From positions 1 to 44,363 of the forward strand of contig CBFICL010000005.1 of the NCBI GenBank assembly GCA_965661165.1: a stretch of 44,363 nt of DNA. The letters are read 5' to 3'. A program made the translations under genes and the position numbers. The DNA comes from Hepatobacter sp965661165 (GTDB taxonomy: Bacteria > Pseudomonadota > Alphaproteobacteria > Holosporales > Hepatobacteraceae). Positions 25,815 to 33,698 of this stretch are shown one piece after another. Under the pieces are notes generated by a model. It ran no database searches and had not been told where the DNA came from. It saw nothing but the letters and a program-made list of their open reading frames with translations. Position 1 is the stretch's first letter; each line of letters begins with the position of its first letter.

Positions 25815-27300
25815 GACATAAAATTGATGACACTTTCCATGCTCTTTCTTTAAAAGAGTACTCAATCAGCTCAGGCAAGGTGTTTTGGGAGATATGATAG
25901 GTGATTCCACACTGGTCCTCAGCATTATTGTGAAAAAATAGACCACTATACCCTGCAGGCAATGGCGGGAACCAACGCACATTAAGGATAAAATGTTTTT
26001 GCTTCACCAGCGCTGGAATGCGGTCCACGAGCGCCTGGAATGTAAGGCCTTCCATTTGGCAATGGCGCACACCCAGGTATTTGGGGGTGTCTCGATAGGC
26101 GCTAAAAGAAGGGGTGAGGCCCACATCAAAAGACGAACCCGACGCCATATGCCCCACTAGCAGTGCGCCAGGGGCAACCCCAAACTGCCAACGCATAAAA
26201 TCATTGGCTTCAAAAAAGGTGGCACCCCCAAACACAAGAAGCTTTTTAACCGTCAAATCATGCAGATTATAGAGTGAAACTTTTTTCCGCATGCGTTGGC
26301 CCTGTCGATAAAAATCAATCATCACAAAGGGCCGCGCTGTCTCATCCATCACCTTTTCAAATCGGCTGAGATCTGCGGCCACGTCTTTATCATCAACCTT
26401 CCATATCACATCACCAATGTTGAAGCAGCCTTCTGCCGGCGATCCTTTTAACGAACCTACCACCATGAGTACACGTGCATTGCTTTGCGGGTGCGCTTTC
26501 ATATACCCCCTGGCCACAGCTTCCGGGAACTTGCGAAAACGCATACATTCATCAAGAGACACAAGACGGCACACAGCACCCACATGCTTTCTGGACGGAG
26601 GTGCGTTTTTTAATATGGACGTAAGCGCCTTTGCAAACGTGCAAGCATGAAGAACAAGGGCTGTCCCCCGATTATTGCCTGCATAGTTAAGGCCCAAGAC
26701 ATGAAGGCTATCGTTCACCAACGGCGAGCCGCTACTGCCACCACGAGAATTCATGATGGCGCTAAAGGAAGGTTCAGGAAGAAAACCGGCATCTTGAAAA
26801 AGGCTGGTCACAAACCCCTTTTGAAAAGAAAAGCCTTGACCCTCATTATTGCCCACAATATACACAGACTCACCCATACGCGGCCGCTTAAACACATTCA
26901 ATGCCCGCACGTCTGAAGGAATGCGTGACGGTTTTTCAATCTCCAAAAAAGCAAAATCATGCCAAGGGTCTATATAAAGAAGGCGGGCAGGAAGCTTTTG
27001 TCCGTTGGCAAACGTAATGGTATATGTGGCCACAGACCCATACCCCACCACGTGTTGGTTGGTGAGAATAATGCCACGACCTTTGTGGCACACAAACCCT
27101 GTTCCGCTGTGCTTGCCCAAAGAACCATAGGCTGAACGGGTCACATGCACATGAATGCTGACAACGGCATTTTTAAGGACTGTTTGCTGTTTTTGGGTTA
27201 ACGCACTGAGGGGGCTGGTCCAAAAAAACACAGCGCCCAGGGCATAGAAACACGCCAAAAACGAAAGGGGTGAAAAACCGTTAAAGACCCTTTTTACCAC
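25795..27300 (-). CDS. Exported Deg/HtrA-like serine protease with PDZ domains
   Basis: A trypsin-fold envelope protease of about 501 residues. A signal peptide ends near SALT. The triad is His83 (LTNQHVVG), Asp115 (DPWHDFAFLE) and Ser190 (RGGSSGSPLV). A PDZ domain (GSPAEGCFNIGDVIWKV) follows, then a C-terminal region with LLVFGGATFFEAND resembling the PDZ_3 domain of plant Deg9-type proteases, unlike the classic DegP layout; this is an inference. The start is GTG 27300, which begins right at the signal peptide; a TTG at 27336 is the alternative. It overlaps the bamE-like gene by about 20 bases and is followed by its catalytically dead paralogue. Confidence 0.8.
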   Translation of the reverse strand: MVKRVFNGFSPLSFLACFYALGAVFFWTSPLSALTQKQQTVLKNAVVSIHVHVTRSAYGSLGKHSGTGFVCHKGRGIILTNQHVVGYGSVATYTITFANGQKLPARLLYIDPWHDFAFLEIEKPSRIPSDVRALNVFKRPRMGESVYIVGNNEGQGFSFQKGFVTSLFQDAGFLPEPSFSAIMNSRGGSSGSPLVNDSLHVLGLNYAGNNRGTALVLHACTFAKALTSILKNAPPSRKHVGAVCRLVSLDECMRFRKFPEAVARGYMKAHPQSNARVLMVVGSLKGSPAEGCFNIGDVIWKVDDKDVAADLSRFEKVMDETARPFVMIDFYRQGQRMRKKVSLYNLHDLTVKKLLVFGGATFFEANDFMRWQFGVAPGALLVGHMASGSSFDVGLTPSFSAYRDTPKYLGVRHCQMEGLTFQALVDRIPALVKQKHFILNVRWFPPLPAGYSGLFFHNNAEDQCGITYHISQNTLPELIEYSFKERAWKVSSILCHGEPRV

Positions 27301-27724
27301 GGCCCTGCTGCCCCAGGTTTCTGAAAACCTTTTCAAAAGAGACCTCGTTATATTCCCGGTCCACAGGTGTTATCTCGGCATCCATCACATGCATTTGGTG
27401 AACTTTCGTATCAATCGTCTCAACATGACGCAATCTGTCTTTTTTGTCAAAAACAAGCAAAAAAGCCGTAACTTCCCCCATGCGGGGCTTCAATAAGGAA
27501 ATGGAAGACGTGGTTTGATAGTGCACATAATAGACCTGGTGCGGATCAAAGGAGGACACAAGAGTAGGCGCACCTAAGTCATGATCGAGGGACGCTTGTG
27601 TTGTTTTTCCCACGCGGGCGGAGGCCTTGACATCCTCGGCAGACCCCATCCAACCATGGTCAAGGGATCGCCTCACGCACGCTGATAAAACAAGACAAGA
27701 TAAAGCAAGGAAAACGAACCGCAT
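27281..27724 (-). CDS. bamE: BamE/SmpA-family outer-membrane lipoprotein
   Basis: A BAM-complex accessory lipoprotein involved in outer-membrane protein assembly. The start at 27724 gives the lipoprotein signal MRFVFLALSCLVLSAC with Cys16. The mature domain shows the family pattern: GKTTQASLDHDLGAPT, then strands with YYVHYQTTS and AFLLVFDKKDRLRHVET. The 147 residues are normal for alphaproteobacteria. It is the first gene of a minus-strand unit with the Deg-like protease pair, linking that pair to envelope quality control. Confidence 0.85.
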   Translation of the reverse strand: MRFVFLALSCLVLSACVRRSLDHGWMGSAEDVKASARVGKTTQASLDHDLGAPTLVSSFDPHQVYYVHYQTTSSISLLKPRMGEVTAFLLVFDKKDRLRHVETIDTKVHQMHVMDAEITPVDREYNEVSFEKVFRNLGQQGRGKKGL

Positions 27725-27994
27725 TGGGGCATGGTGAAACACCCGCCCCTTTTTGTCAACGTTAAATCCCGCGCCCCGAGCTGCGTTTTTGAGAGGGGGC
27801 CACCCCTGTTCATGGATCTGGTCATTGTCCTCCTGGGCGTGATAAGAAAAAGCTCCTATAGCCCCTGCTCATGACAGGACAGGCCATCAAAAAATCGACC
27901 TCTGCGGGAATCTGGCCATACCCTGTCTTCTGCGTTGCATGTCGTGGGTAAATGTCTTAAACTGGGGACGACCTTCTTGAGAGAACATTTTTTG

Positions 27995-28216
27995 ATGAAA
28001 AAAGATCTTCACCCCCCCTATCACGAAATCACTGTTATTACCACGTCAGGGGAAAAACGTGTGATGCGTTCCACTATGGGAAAGCCTGGCGATGTTTTAC
28101 GTCTGGATATCGATCACCTTTCTCACCCTGCGTGGACGGGTCAGAAGCGCTTTGTGCAAAAAGGTGGGCGTATGGATCGCTTTAAAGATCGCTATGGTGA
28201 TCTTGGCAAACTTTAA
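27995..28216 (+). CDS. rpmE: 50S ribosomal protein L31
   Basis: A 73-residue ribosomal protein recognised by MKKDLHPPYHEITV, RSTMGKPGDVLRLDID and the C-terminal GGRMDRFKDRYG. The zinc-binding cysteines of the canonical form are absent (HLSHPAWTGQK where CxxCHPFFTGKQ is usual), so this is the cysteine-free type. ATG 27995 starts at the family's N-terminus; earlier starts add unrelated residues. lysS follows 20 bases later. Confidence 0.93.
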   Translation: MKKDLHPPYHEITVITTSGEKRVMRSTMGKPGDVLRLDIDHLSHPAWTGQKRFVQKGGRMDRFKDRYGDLGKL

Positions 28217-28236
28217 CCAAGGCAAAGGGGCAGCCT

Positions 28237-29691
28237 GTGTCTGATGCGCGCAAAGAAAGGCAATCGAAATTTGAAACGCTTGCTGCACGTGTGAACGCCT
28301 ATCCTGCCCGTTGCATTGAGAAAGATACACACCAAGCCCTTGCCCAAAAATATGAGCACCTTGACCCGGGCGCCAAAACCCAAGATTCAGCTTGTGTTGC
28401 GGGCCGCATCATGGCCATACGCAATTCGGGGATGTTTATTGACCTGCGTGATGAAAGTGGCAAGATTCAAATTTTTTATGCCGAAGAGAACCTTGCTGAG
28501 CAATCCCGTTTTGTGCACGCAAACCTTGATTTAGGTGACTGGATCTCTGTGCGCGGATGTATCCGCAAAACGCCCCGCGGTGAGCTTACCCTTGATGCCT
28601 CAGACATCACACTTTTGGCCAAATGTTTCCACCCCCTGCCTGACAAGTTTCATGGCATGAAGGATCCTGAGGTGCGTTATCGTCAGCGCTATCTTGATAT
28701 GGTGGCCAATCCAGAAACCCAACGCACCTTAAAAAGCCGCGCGCGCATTGTGTCTTATATCCGACGCCATCTTGAAGAACACGATTTTCTTGAGGTGGAA
28801 ACGCCTATGCTCCATCCCATTGCCGGTGGCGCGATTGCCAAGCCTTTTCAGACCCACCACAACGCCCTTCATCGGGATCTTTTTCTGCGCATTGCGCCTG
28901 AACTTTATCTCAAACGTCTTGTAATTGGCGGATTCGAGCGTGTTTTTGAGCTGAACCGCTGTTTCCGCAATGAAGGATTATCCCCTAAGCACAATCCTGA
29001 ATTCACGTCCCTTGAGGTTTACCAAGCGTTTGCTGATTTTGACGATATGATGACCTTAACCGAAACCTTGGTCTCAGGCGCTTGTAAGCTTCTTGAAGGC
29101 ACAACCACCGCCACCTATGGCGATGTGACCCTTGCTTTTGATACACCGTGGCCACGCAAAACCATGGCGGCCTTGGTGGCAGAAAAGACAGGCGTTGATT
29201 TTATGGCCATCAAAGACGACAGCCAGGCGCACGCGGTTGCCCGTGAACACAAGATGGCCTTGCCCTCCTATTATGGTTGGGGCCGCATATTGGCAGCTTT
29301 TTTCGAAACCTATGTAGAAAAAACGTTGATTCAGCCCACGCACGTCACCCATTTTCCTACAGAAATTTCGCCTCTGGCCAAGCAGTGTGAGGATCAGCTT
29401 CATCTGACGGAGCGATTTGAAAGCTATGTCAACGGCTGGGAAATCGCCAATGGCTTTTCAGAGCTCAACGATCCACGTGAGCAGGCCCAGCGGTTTGAAG
29501 ACCAAGCCAAAGCCGCCGCCTCGGGCGAAGAGGAAACCCACAGCATTGACCATGACTATGTCCGCGCCCTTGAATATGGTCTTCCACCCACGGGGGGACT
29601 TGGCATTGGTATTGATCGCCTGGTTATGCTGTTAACAAACGCCCCTTCCATACGTGAAGTGATTGCTTTTCCAACCTTGAAGGAAAAATAG
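28237..29691 (+). CDS. lysS: Lysyl-tRNA synthetase, class II
   Basis: Charges tRNA-Lys. The 484 residues comprise an N-terminal OB-fold anticodon-binding domain (about 55-140, with IMAIRNSGMFIDLRD) and a class II catalytic core: motif 1 FLEVETPMLHP, motif 2 FRNEGLSPKHNPEFTSLE and motif 3 GLGIGIDRLVML. The start is GTG 28237 with an AAAGGGG ribosome-binding site. Most alphaproteobacteria use class I LysRS, although some have class II; the choice here is mildly informative for placement. Confidence 0.95.
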   Translation: MSDARKERQSKFETLAARVNAYPARCIEKDTHQALAQKYEHLDPGAKTQDSACVAGRIMAIRNSGMFIDLRDESGKIQIFYAEENLAEQSRFVHANLDLGDWISVRGCIRKTPRGELTLDASDITLLAKCFHPLPDKFHGMKDPEVRYRQRYLDMVANPETQRTLKSRARIVSYIRRHLEEHDFLEVETPMLHPIAGGAIAKPFQTHHNALHRDLFLRIAPELYLKRLVIGGFERVFELNRCFRNEGLSPKHNPEFTSLEVYQAFADFDDMMTLTETLVSGACKLLEGTTTATYGDVTLAFDTPWPRKTMAALVAEKTGVDFMAIKDDSQAHAVAREHKMALPSYYGWGRILAAFFETYVEKTLIQPTHVTHFPTEISPLAKQCEDQLHLTERFESYVNGWEIANGFSELNDPREQAQRFEDQAKAAASGEEETHSIDHDYVRALEYGLPPTGGLGIGIDRLVMLLTNAPSIREVIAFPTLKEK

Positions 29692-29862
29692 GGCCCTAAC
29701 CTCAGCCTTTTTCCACACATGATCCTTGTGTCGCACAGACGCAGCTTTTATTAATACTCAGCCTTTTCTTTTACGAAGATCCCTTTTTGTTTGCAAATAA
29801 TTAACTATTTAAGACAAAAATAAGACTCATGAGTTCTTGCCAAAGAAGAAAAGCAGGTGGTG

Positions 29863-30246
29863 ATGGTACGTGTCTTTTTTTATTGTGTTTTCTTGATGGG
29901 TCTTTTCTGTCGCGGTCAGGCTTGGGCGGATGCTAAGCAACCCTCGCCTACCCATGACAATAACCAAAAAGCGCAAAAAATGCCTACCCAACACAAAAAA
30001 AAGTCCTATCAGGTCTTTAATCGTCACGGCAAGCCTTTTCCTGCATGCCAGATCCGCCATCAAGCTCTGCAACATAATGGCACCACAGAACATGTGAAAA
30101 TCATTGAAAACCCCTCATCATGTTGTGCCTTTGTGTGTGGAAAGAAAGGAAAAAAATGGCAATCCACGGGTGGTGTGGTACGCAAAGAAAAAACAAACCC
30201 CCACGGTGACACCTTTCTTGAAGAACAGTGTGTGTGCATAGACTAG
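29863..30246 (+). CDS. Small secreted cysteine-rich protein, unknown
   Basis: A 127-residue protein with a signal peptide (MVRVFFYCVFLMGLFCRGQAWA, quoted as MVRVFFYCVF and LMGLFCRGQAWA) and probable cleavage before DAKQ. The mature part is basic, rich in Lys, His and Gln, and has six cysteines (FPACQ, SSCCAFVC, EEQCVC), an even number consistent with three disulfides. No family recognised. ATG 29863 has an AGGTGG sequence directly upstream. A neighbour of another exported unknown at 30423. Codon composition is like the surrounding genes. Confidence 0.55.
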   Translation: MVRVFFYCVFLMGLFCRGQAWADAKQPSPTHDNNQKAQKMPTQHKKKSYQVFNRHGKPFPACQIRHQALQHNGTTEHVKIIENPSSCCAFVCGKKGKKWQSTGGVVRKEKTNPHGDTFLEEQCVCID

Positions 30247-30422
30247 CACGCTTTTTTGATTCATCTCTTCGATGCCCGGATGTAAAGACTTCGGTTTTTC
30301 ACTCGTGATGCATCCCCCTCTTTCCCAGCAGGCGAAAAAAACGAGACACTGCAAACAATGGTCGCCTTTTTGCCTTAAAGGCTGTGTGAAATGTGTGTGA
30401 TCATTGGGGCGCGTGAATATCT

Positions 30423-30995
30423 ATGTTGGGTATATGGGCCTTCATTCTTTTTTTAAGCCTGCCTTCCATCATGCACGCGCGCGAGGTCCCTAAACTGGTG
30501 CCCTTTACGCCCCGAGAAACAGATGAATCACAAGACCACCTGTTGGACGCAGAGCAAATAGCGCTAACCGAAAAATCGTTCAGAGATTTTCGTCGTAACG
30601 GCTTTAATACACCCTTTTTGACGTGGAAAGCTGTGCATGTCCTGTCCTCTATGCTGAGAAAACCTGACTACCTTAGACGCGTTAACCATATATTACGTTC
30701 TTTTGAAGACGAAAACCTGGCTCTTTTTCAATACAATTATCTATGGACCTTAAGAAAGGTCTCACGCGCAAAGCACAAGCGCCTCATTGAAAGCACCTTG
30801 CAACATATTGACACCCAGCAATCGCTGTTTGTTATTTTGGCCGATCCCGTTGCCCGTATCTTAGAAAAAGAACAACCAGCCTCTTATCAAGAGTTTCATA
30901 CCTTTGAACAAAAAGTAAGGCGACAAGCCGCCCAAAAAAAGGTGTTTCTCTATCGGTTGCTCATGCGCATTCAGGGGGCGCGCAAAAAGTCTTGA
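30423..30995 (+). CDS. Exported helical protein, unknown
   Basis: A 190-residue protein with a signal peptide (MLGIWAFILFLSLPSIMHA) and a mature part predicted mostly helical, with many Arg, Lys and Leu residues (for example SFRDFRRNGF, KVRRQAAQKKVFLYRLL). The C-terminus is strongly basic. I recognise no domain. It overlaps the end of the convergent rluD by 25 bases. No clear ribosome-binding site is visible before the ATG. Confidence 0.55.
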   Translation: MLGIWAFILFLSLPSIMHAREVPKLVPFTPRETDESQDHLLDAEQIALTEKSFRDFRRNGFNTPFLTWKAVHVLSSMLRKPDYLRRVNHILRSFEDENLALFQYNYLWTLRKVSRAKHKRLIESTLQHIDTQQSLFVILADPVARILEKEQPASYQEFHTFEQKVRRQAAQKKVFLYRLLMRIQGARKKS

Positions 30996-31975
30996 TAATC
31001 TTGTTCCGAAATCTTCCGCACGGCGCCAGGCCATGTTGATGGTAAGGGCGCGCAAAAGTGCATGGGCTCTTGTGTGTGAGGATGGTGAAAATAAAGATAG
31101 CTGGCATGAAGAGCCTGATAGCTATGGGGCCAATATGCCTGTGTCACCTGCTGACGCGCGGCTGATAAAGATGTCCGCCCATAAAGCGTGTCACCCAACA
31201 CCGGCACCCCTAAGTGCGCAAGATGGACACGAATCTGGTGTGTACGCCCTGTCTCCAGTCGGCACACAAGGTGGGCAATGTTGTCTTGCAGCAGTGTCCA
31301 CACCTTATAAAACGTCTTCGCCGGACGACCTGAGGAGGTGACGGCCTGTTTTTGTCGGTTCCGCGGATGGCGACCCAGTGGCGCATCAACCCATCCAGTC
31401 AAGGGTTTGGGCACCCCCCAAACCAGGGCCTGATAAAGGCGACCCAGGGTGCGTTTGCGAAATTGCTGTGACAACCCCGCATGCGCCTGATCATGCTTGG
31501 CTACCAACAAAAGACCGCTTGTATCTTTATCAAGCCGGTGCACAATGCCCGGGCGCTTGATACCACCGATGCCTGAAAGATCCTGACAATGCGCAAGCAA
31601 TCCGTGCACTAACGTACCAGTATGGTGACCAGGCGCAGGATGCACCACCAAACCGGCGGGCTTATGAATCACCAAAATGTGCTCATCTTCAAAAAGAATA
31701 TCTAGTGCCATGGGCTCAGACACAAGCGTAAGCGGTTCAGGCTGGGGAACAGACACAATGTACGTGGCTGACATATCGATGGGGTCTTTGGATTTGAGCA
31801 GCACCTGAGGATCGCCTTCTTTGATCACCGCGTGTTGTGCAAGCAGGCGCTGAATCACTGTGCGCGACAACCCGGTTTGATGGGCCAACACAACATCGAT
31901 GCGCCCTGGTGGGTGAGGAGGCTCAGCGCGATGGACGGCTTGAACTATTTGGTTTTCAGGATGATGGCCCTTCAT
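30971..31975 (-). CDS. rluD: RluA/RluD-family pseudouridine synthase
   Basis: Converts uridines to pseudouridine in 23S rRNA. The N-terminal S4 RNA-binding domain includes GLSRTVIQRLLAQHAVI. The catalytic motif GIVHRLDKDTSGLLLVAK holds the essential Asp, followed by LYQALVWG and LETGRTHQIRVHLAHLGVP. The 334 residues match RluD, so it is named accordingly, although RluC-type specificity is possible. Its 3' end overlaps the convergent unknown gene by 25 bases. Confidence 0.88.
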   Translation of the reverse strand: MKGHHPENQIVQAVHRAEPPHPPGRIDVVLAHQTGLSRTVIQRLLAQHAVIKEGDPQVLLKSKDPIDMSATYIVSVPQPEPLTLVSEPMALDILFEDEHILVIHKPAGLVVHPAPGHHTGTLVHGLLAHCQDLSGIGGIKRPGIVHRLDKDTSGLLLVAKHDQAHAGLSQQFRKRTLGRLYQALVWGVPKPLTGWVDAPLGRHPRNRQKQAVTSSGRPAKTFYKVWTLLQDNIAHLVCRLETGRTHQIRVHLAHLGVPVLGDTLYGRTSLSAARQQVTQAYWPHSYQALHASYLYFHHPHTQEPMHFCAPLPSTWPGAVRKISEQDYQDFLRAP

Positions 31976-32092
31976 GAACGCACCCTCCCTTGATCAAAAG
32001 AAAAAGACACACCAATAGAAGACCCTTGCCTGCCCTCATATTCCAAGGCCCAAAGCATCATCCATAGTAAAAACAAGCAAGATCTAATCACA

Positions 32093-32851
32093 ATGTACGC
32101 CTGCACAACCATGTCTTCAGAAGAAGTCCTTGCTCACATTCCTTGGAAGCATTTTCAAAAAAAACATGCTGACCCTCACCTGATTCATATGAGCAAGATA
32201 TATTACCTCATCACGCACGTTGCTTCTCAAAACGTTTCCACACACCTTTCTCCCACCATAGCACGCTATGCACGCGAACGCACCCACACCCTTCGCCACC
32301 AAAGTTTGTGCCTTTTGAGATGGATCTCTTTGGCAGACCCTTCCTTTCAGGCTCTTTCAATGTTGCCAGAATCCCTGACGTCCCCAGATTCAAGAACAGA
32401 CAAAAAGACCGCACCTTCTATCCTAGAACACATCGTGACAACACAGTATCAACACTTTCTCTATCTCTATCTCCACCACCAATCACCTGAACCTTTGCTT
32501 TCCCGTCTCGCCATTGTGCTGGCACATCAAGACTATCAGTATGTGCGCATGCTGCACGCACTACCTCGCCTCTGCACAAATGTACAAGCGCCTGGAAAGC
32601 TTGCCAAGAAAGGCATACACAGAATGAATCAATGGGTCCAGCATATGGGACAATCCCTGCTCAGTACCCCCTCTCATCATAAACGCGGTCATCACCTTGA
32701 GTATCTTTACCCCTACTATCCGCCCTTTTGGCTTAGGTATGGGATGACATATCTGATGGCCCTCAAAAAAGCGCCTTTTACACCTGAAACCTTCCTGCGT
32801 ACCCTTTATCAAAAAAAGACGCGCGAGGGATCAGAAAGAACGCTGGGCTGA
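32093..32851 (+). CDS. Unknown cytoplasmic helical protein
   Basis: 252 residues, no signal peptide or membrane helix; predicted mainly helical and unusually rich in His, Tyr and Leu (for example YQHFLYLYLHHQSPE, LEYLYPYYPPFWL). No family recognised. The start could be ATG 32093 or ATG 32111. The 3' end overlaps the convergent kdsA by 21 bases. The long open frame and ordinary codon pattern support a real gene, but a function cannot be proposed. Confidence 0.5.
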   Translation: MYACTTMSSEEVLAHIPWKHFQKKHADPHLIHMSKIYYLITHVASQNVSTHLSPTIARYARERTHTLRHQSLCLLRWISLADPSFQALSMLPESLTSPDSRTDKKTAPSILEHIVTTQYQHFLYLYLHHQSPEPLLSRLAIVLAHQDYQYVRMLHALPRLCTNVQAPGKLAKKGIHRMNQWVQHMGQSLLSTPSHHKRGHHLEYLYPYYPPFWLRYGMTYLMALKKAPFTPETFLRTLYQKKTREGSERTLG

Positions 32852-33685
32852 AAAAGGAGCATAAGGGGTTTGCTTAGCCAACGCGTCAAAGGCCTTGATT
32901 GTGTGGAGCAAGGCTTCCATATCCCCTAGAGGCACCATATTAGGGCCGTCAGAAAGGGCTTGGTCAGGATGAGGATGGGTTTCTAAAAAAAGACCCGCCA
33001 CCCCCACGGAAACCGCGGCGCGCACAAGGGTTTCCACAAACTGGCGCTTCCCCCCGCTGGCACTGCCCAGTCCGCCAGGTTGTTGCACAGAGTGGGTCCC
33101 ATCAAACGTCACCGGCACACCCAGAGATTGCATTTCAGGCAAGGAACGCAAATCTGACACCAGCGCATTATAGCCAAAGCAAGCCCCACGCTCACACAAA
33201 AGCACACGTGTGGCACCAAAAGAGCGAGCTTTCTCAAGCACAGCCTTCATATCCCACGGCGCCATAAACTGACCTTTTTTGATATGCAACACAGCTGATG
33301 TTTCTGCCGCGGCCTGAATCAAATCGGTTTGGCGGCACAAAAAGGCAGGAATTTGCAACACATCCACCACCGATGCCACCGTTTGGCATTGATGGGGTTC
33401 ATGCACATCCGTGATCACAGGAAAACCATAGTCACGCTTGAGATCTTCAAAAAGTGCTAGGCCTTTTTCCATGCCCAATCCACGCGCCCCAGAAACGGAT
33501 GTGCGGTTGGCTTTATCAAAAGAAGCTTTAAAAATAAGGGGCACCCCCAAAGATCGGGTCATTTCATGAAGACGGCCGGCCACTTCATAGACAAGGTCAC
33601 GACTCTCCATCACACACGGACCCGCCATCAACACAAGCGGCGCATTGTTGGCAATGGTTATATCGTTGAGATTAACGGACTGCAC
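32831..33685 (-). CDS. kdsA: 3-deoxy-8-phosphooctulonate synthase
   Basis: Condenses PEP with arabinose-5-phosphate to Kdo-8-phosphate for the LPS inner core. Family hallmarks are LVLMAGPCVMESRDL, FKASFDKANRTS, DVHEPHQC, and VTFDGTHSVQQPGG. GTG 33685 is chosen because it is preceded by GAGAGGG and gives 284 residues, the usual length; the frame stays open into pyrG. It is 13 bases after pyrG, and the pyrG-kdsA order is common in proteobacteria. It supports a cell with a Kdo-containing LPS. Confidence 0.94.
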   Translation of the reverse strand: MQSVNLNDITIANNAPLVLMAGPCVMESRDLVYEVAGRLHEMTRSLGVPLIFKASFDKANRTSVSGARGLGMEKGLALFEDLKRDYGFPVITDVHEPHQCQTVASVVDVLQIPAFLCRQTDLIQAAAETSAVLHIKKGQFMAPWDMKAVLEKARSFGATRVLLCERGACFGYNALVSDLRSLPEMQSLGVPVTFDGTHSVQQPGGLGSASGGKRQFVETLVRAAVSVGVAGLFLETHPHPDQALSDGPNMVPLGDMEALLHTIKAFDALAKQTPYAPFSAQRSF

Positions 33686-33698
33686 GCACCCTCTCTTT

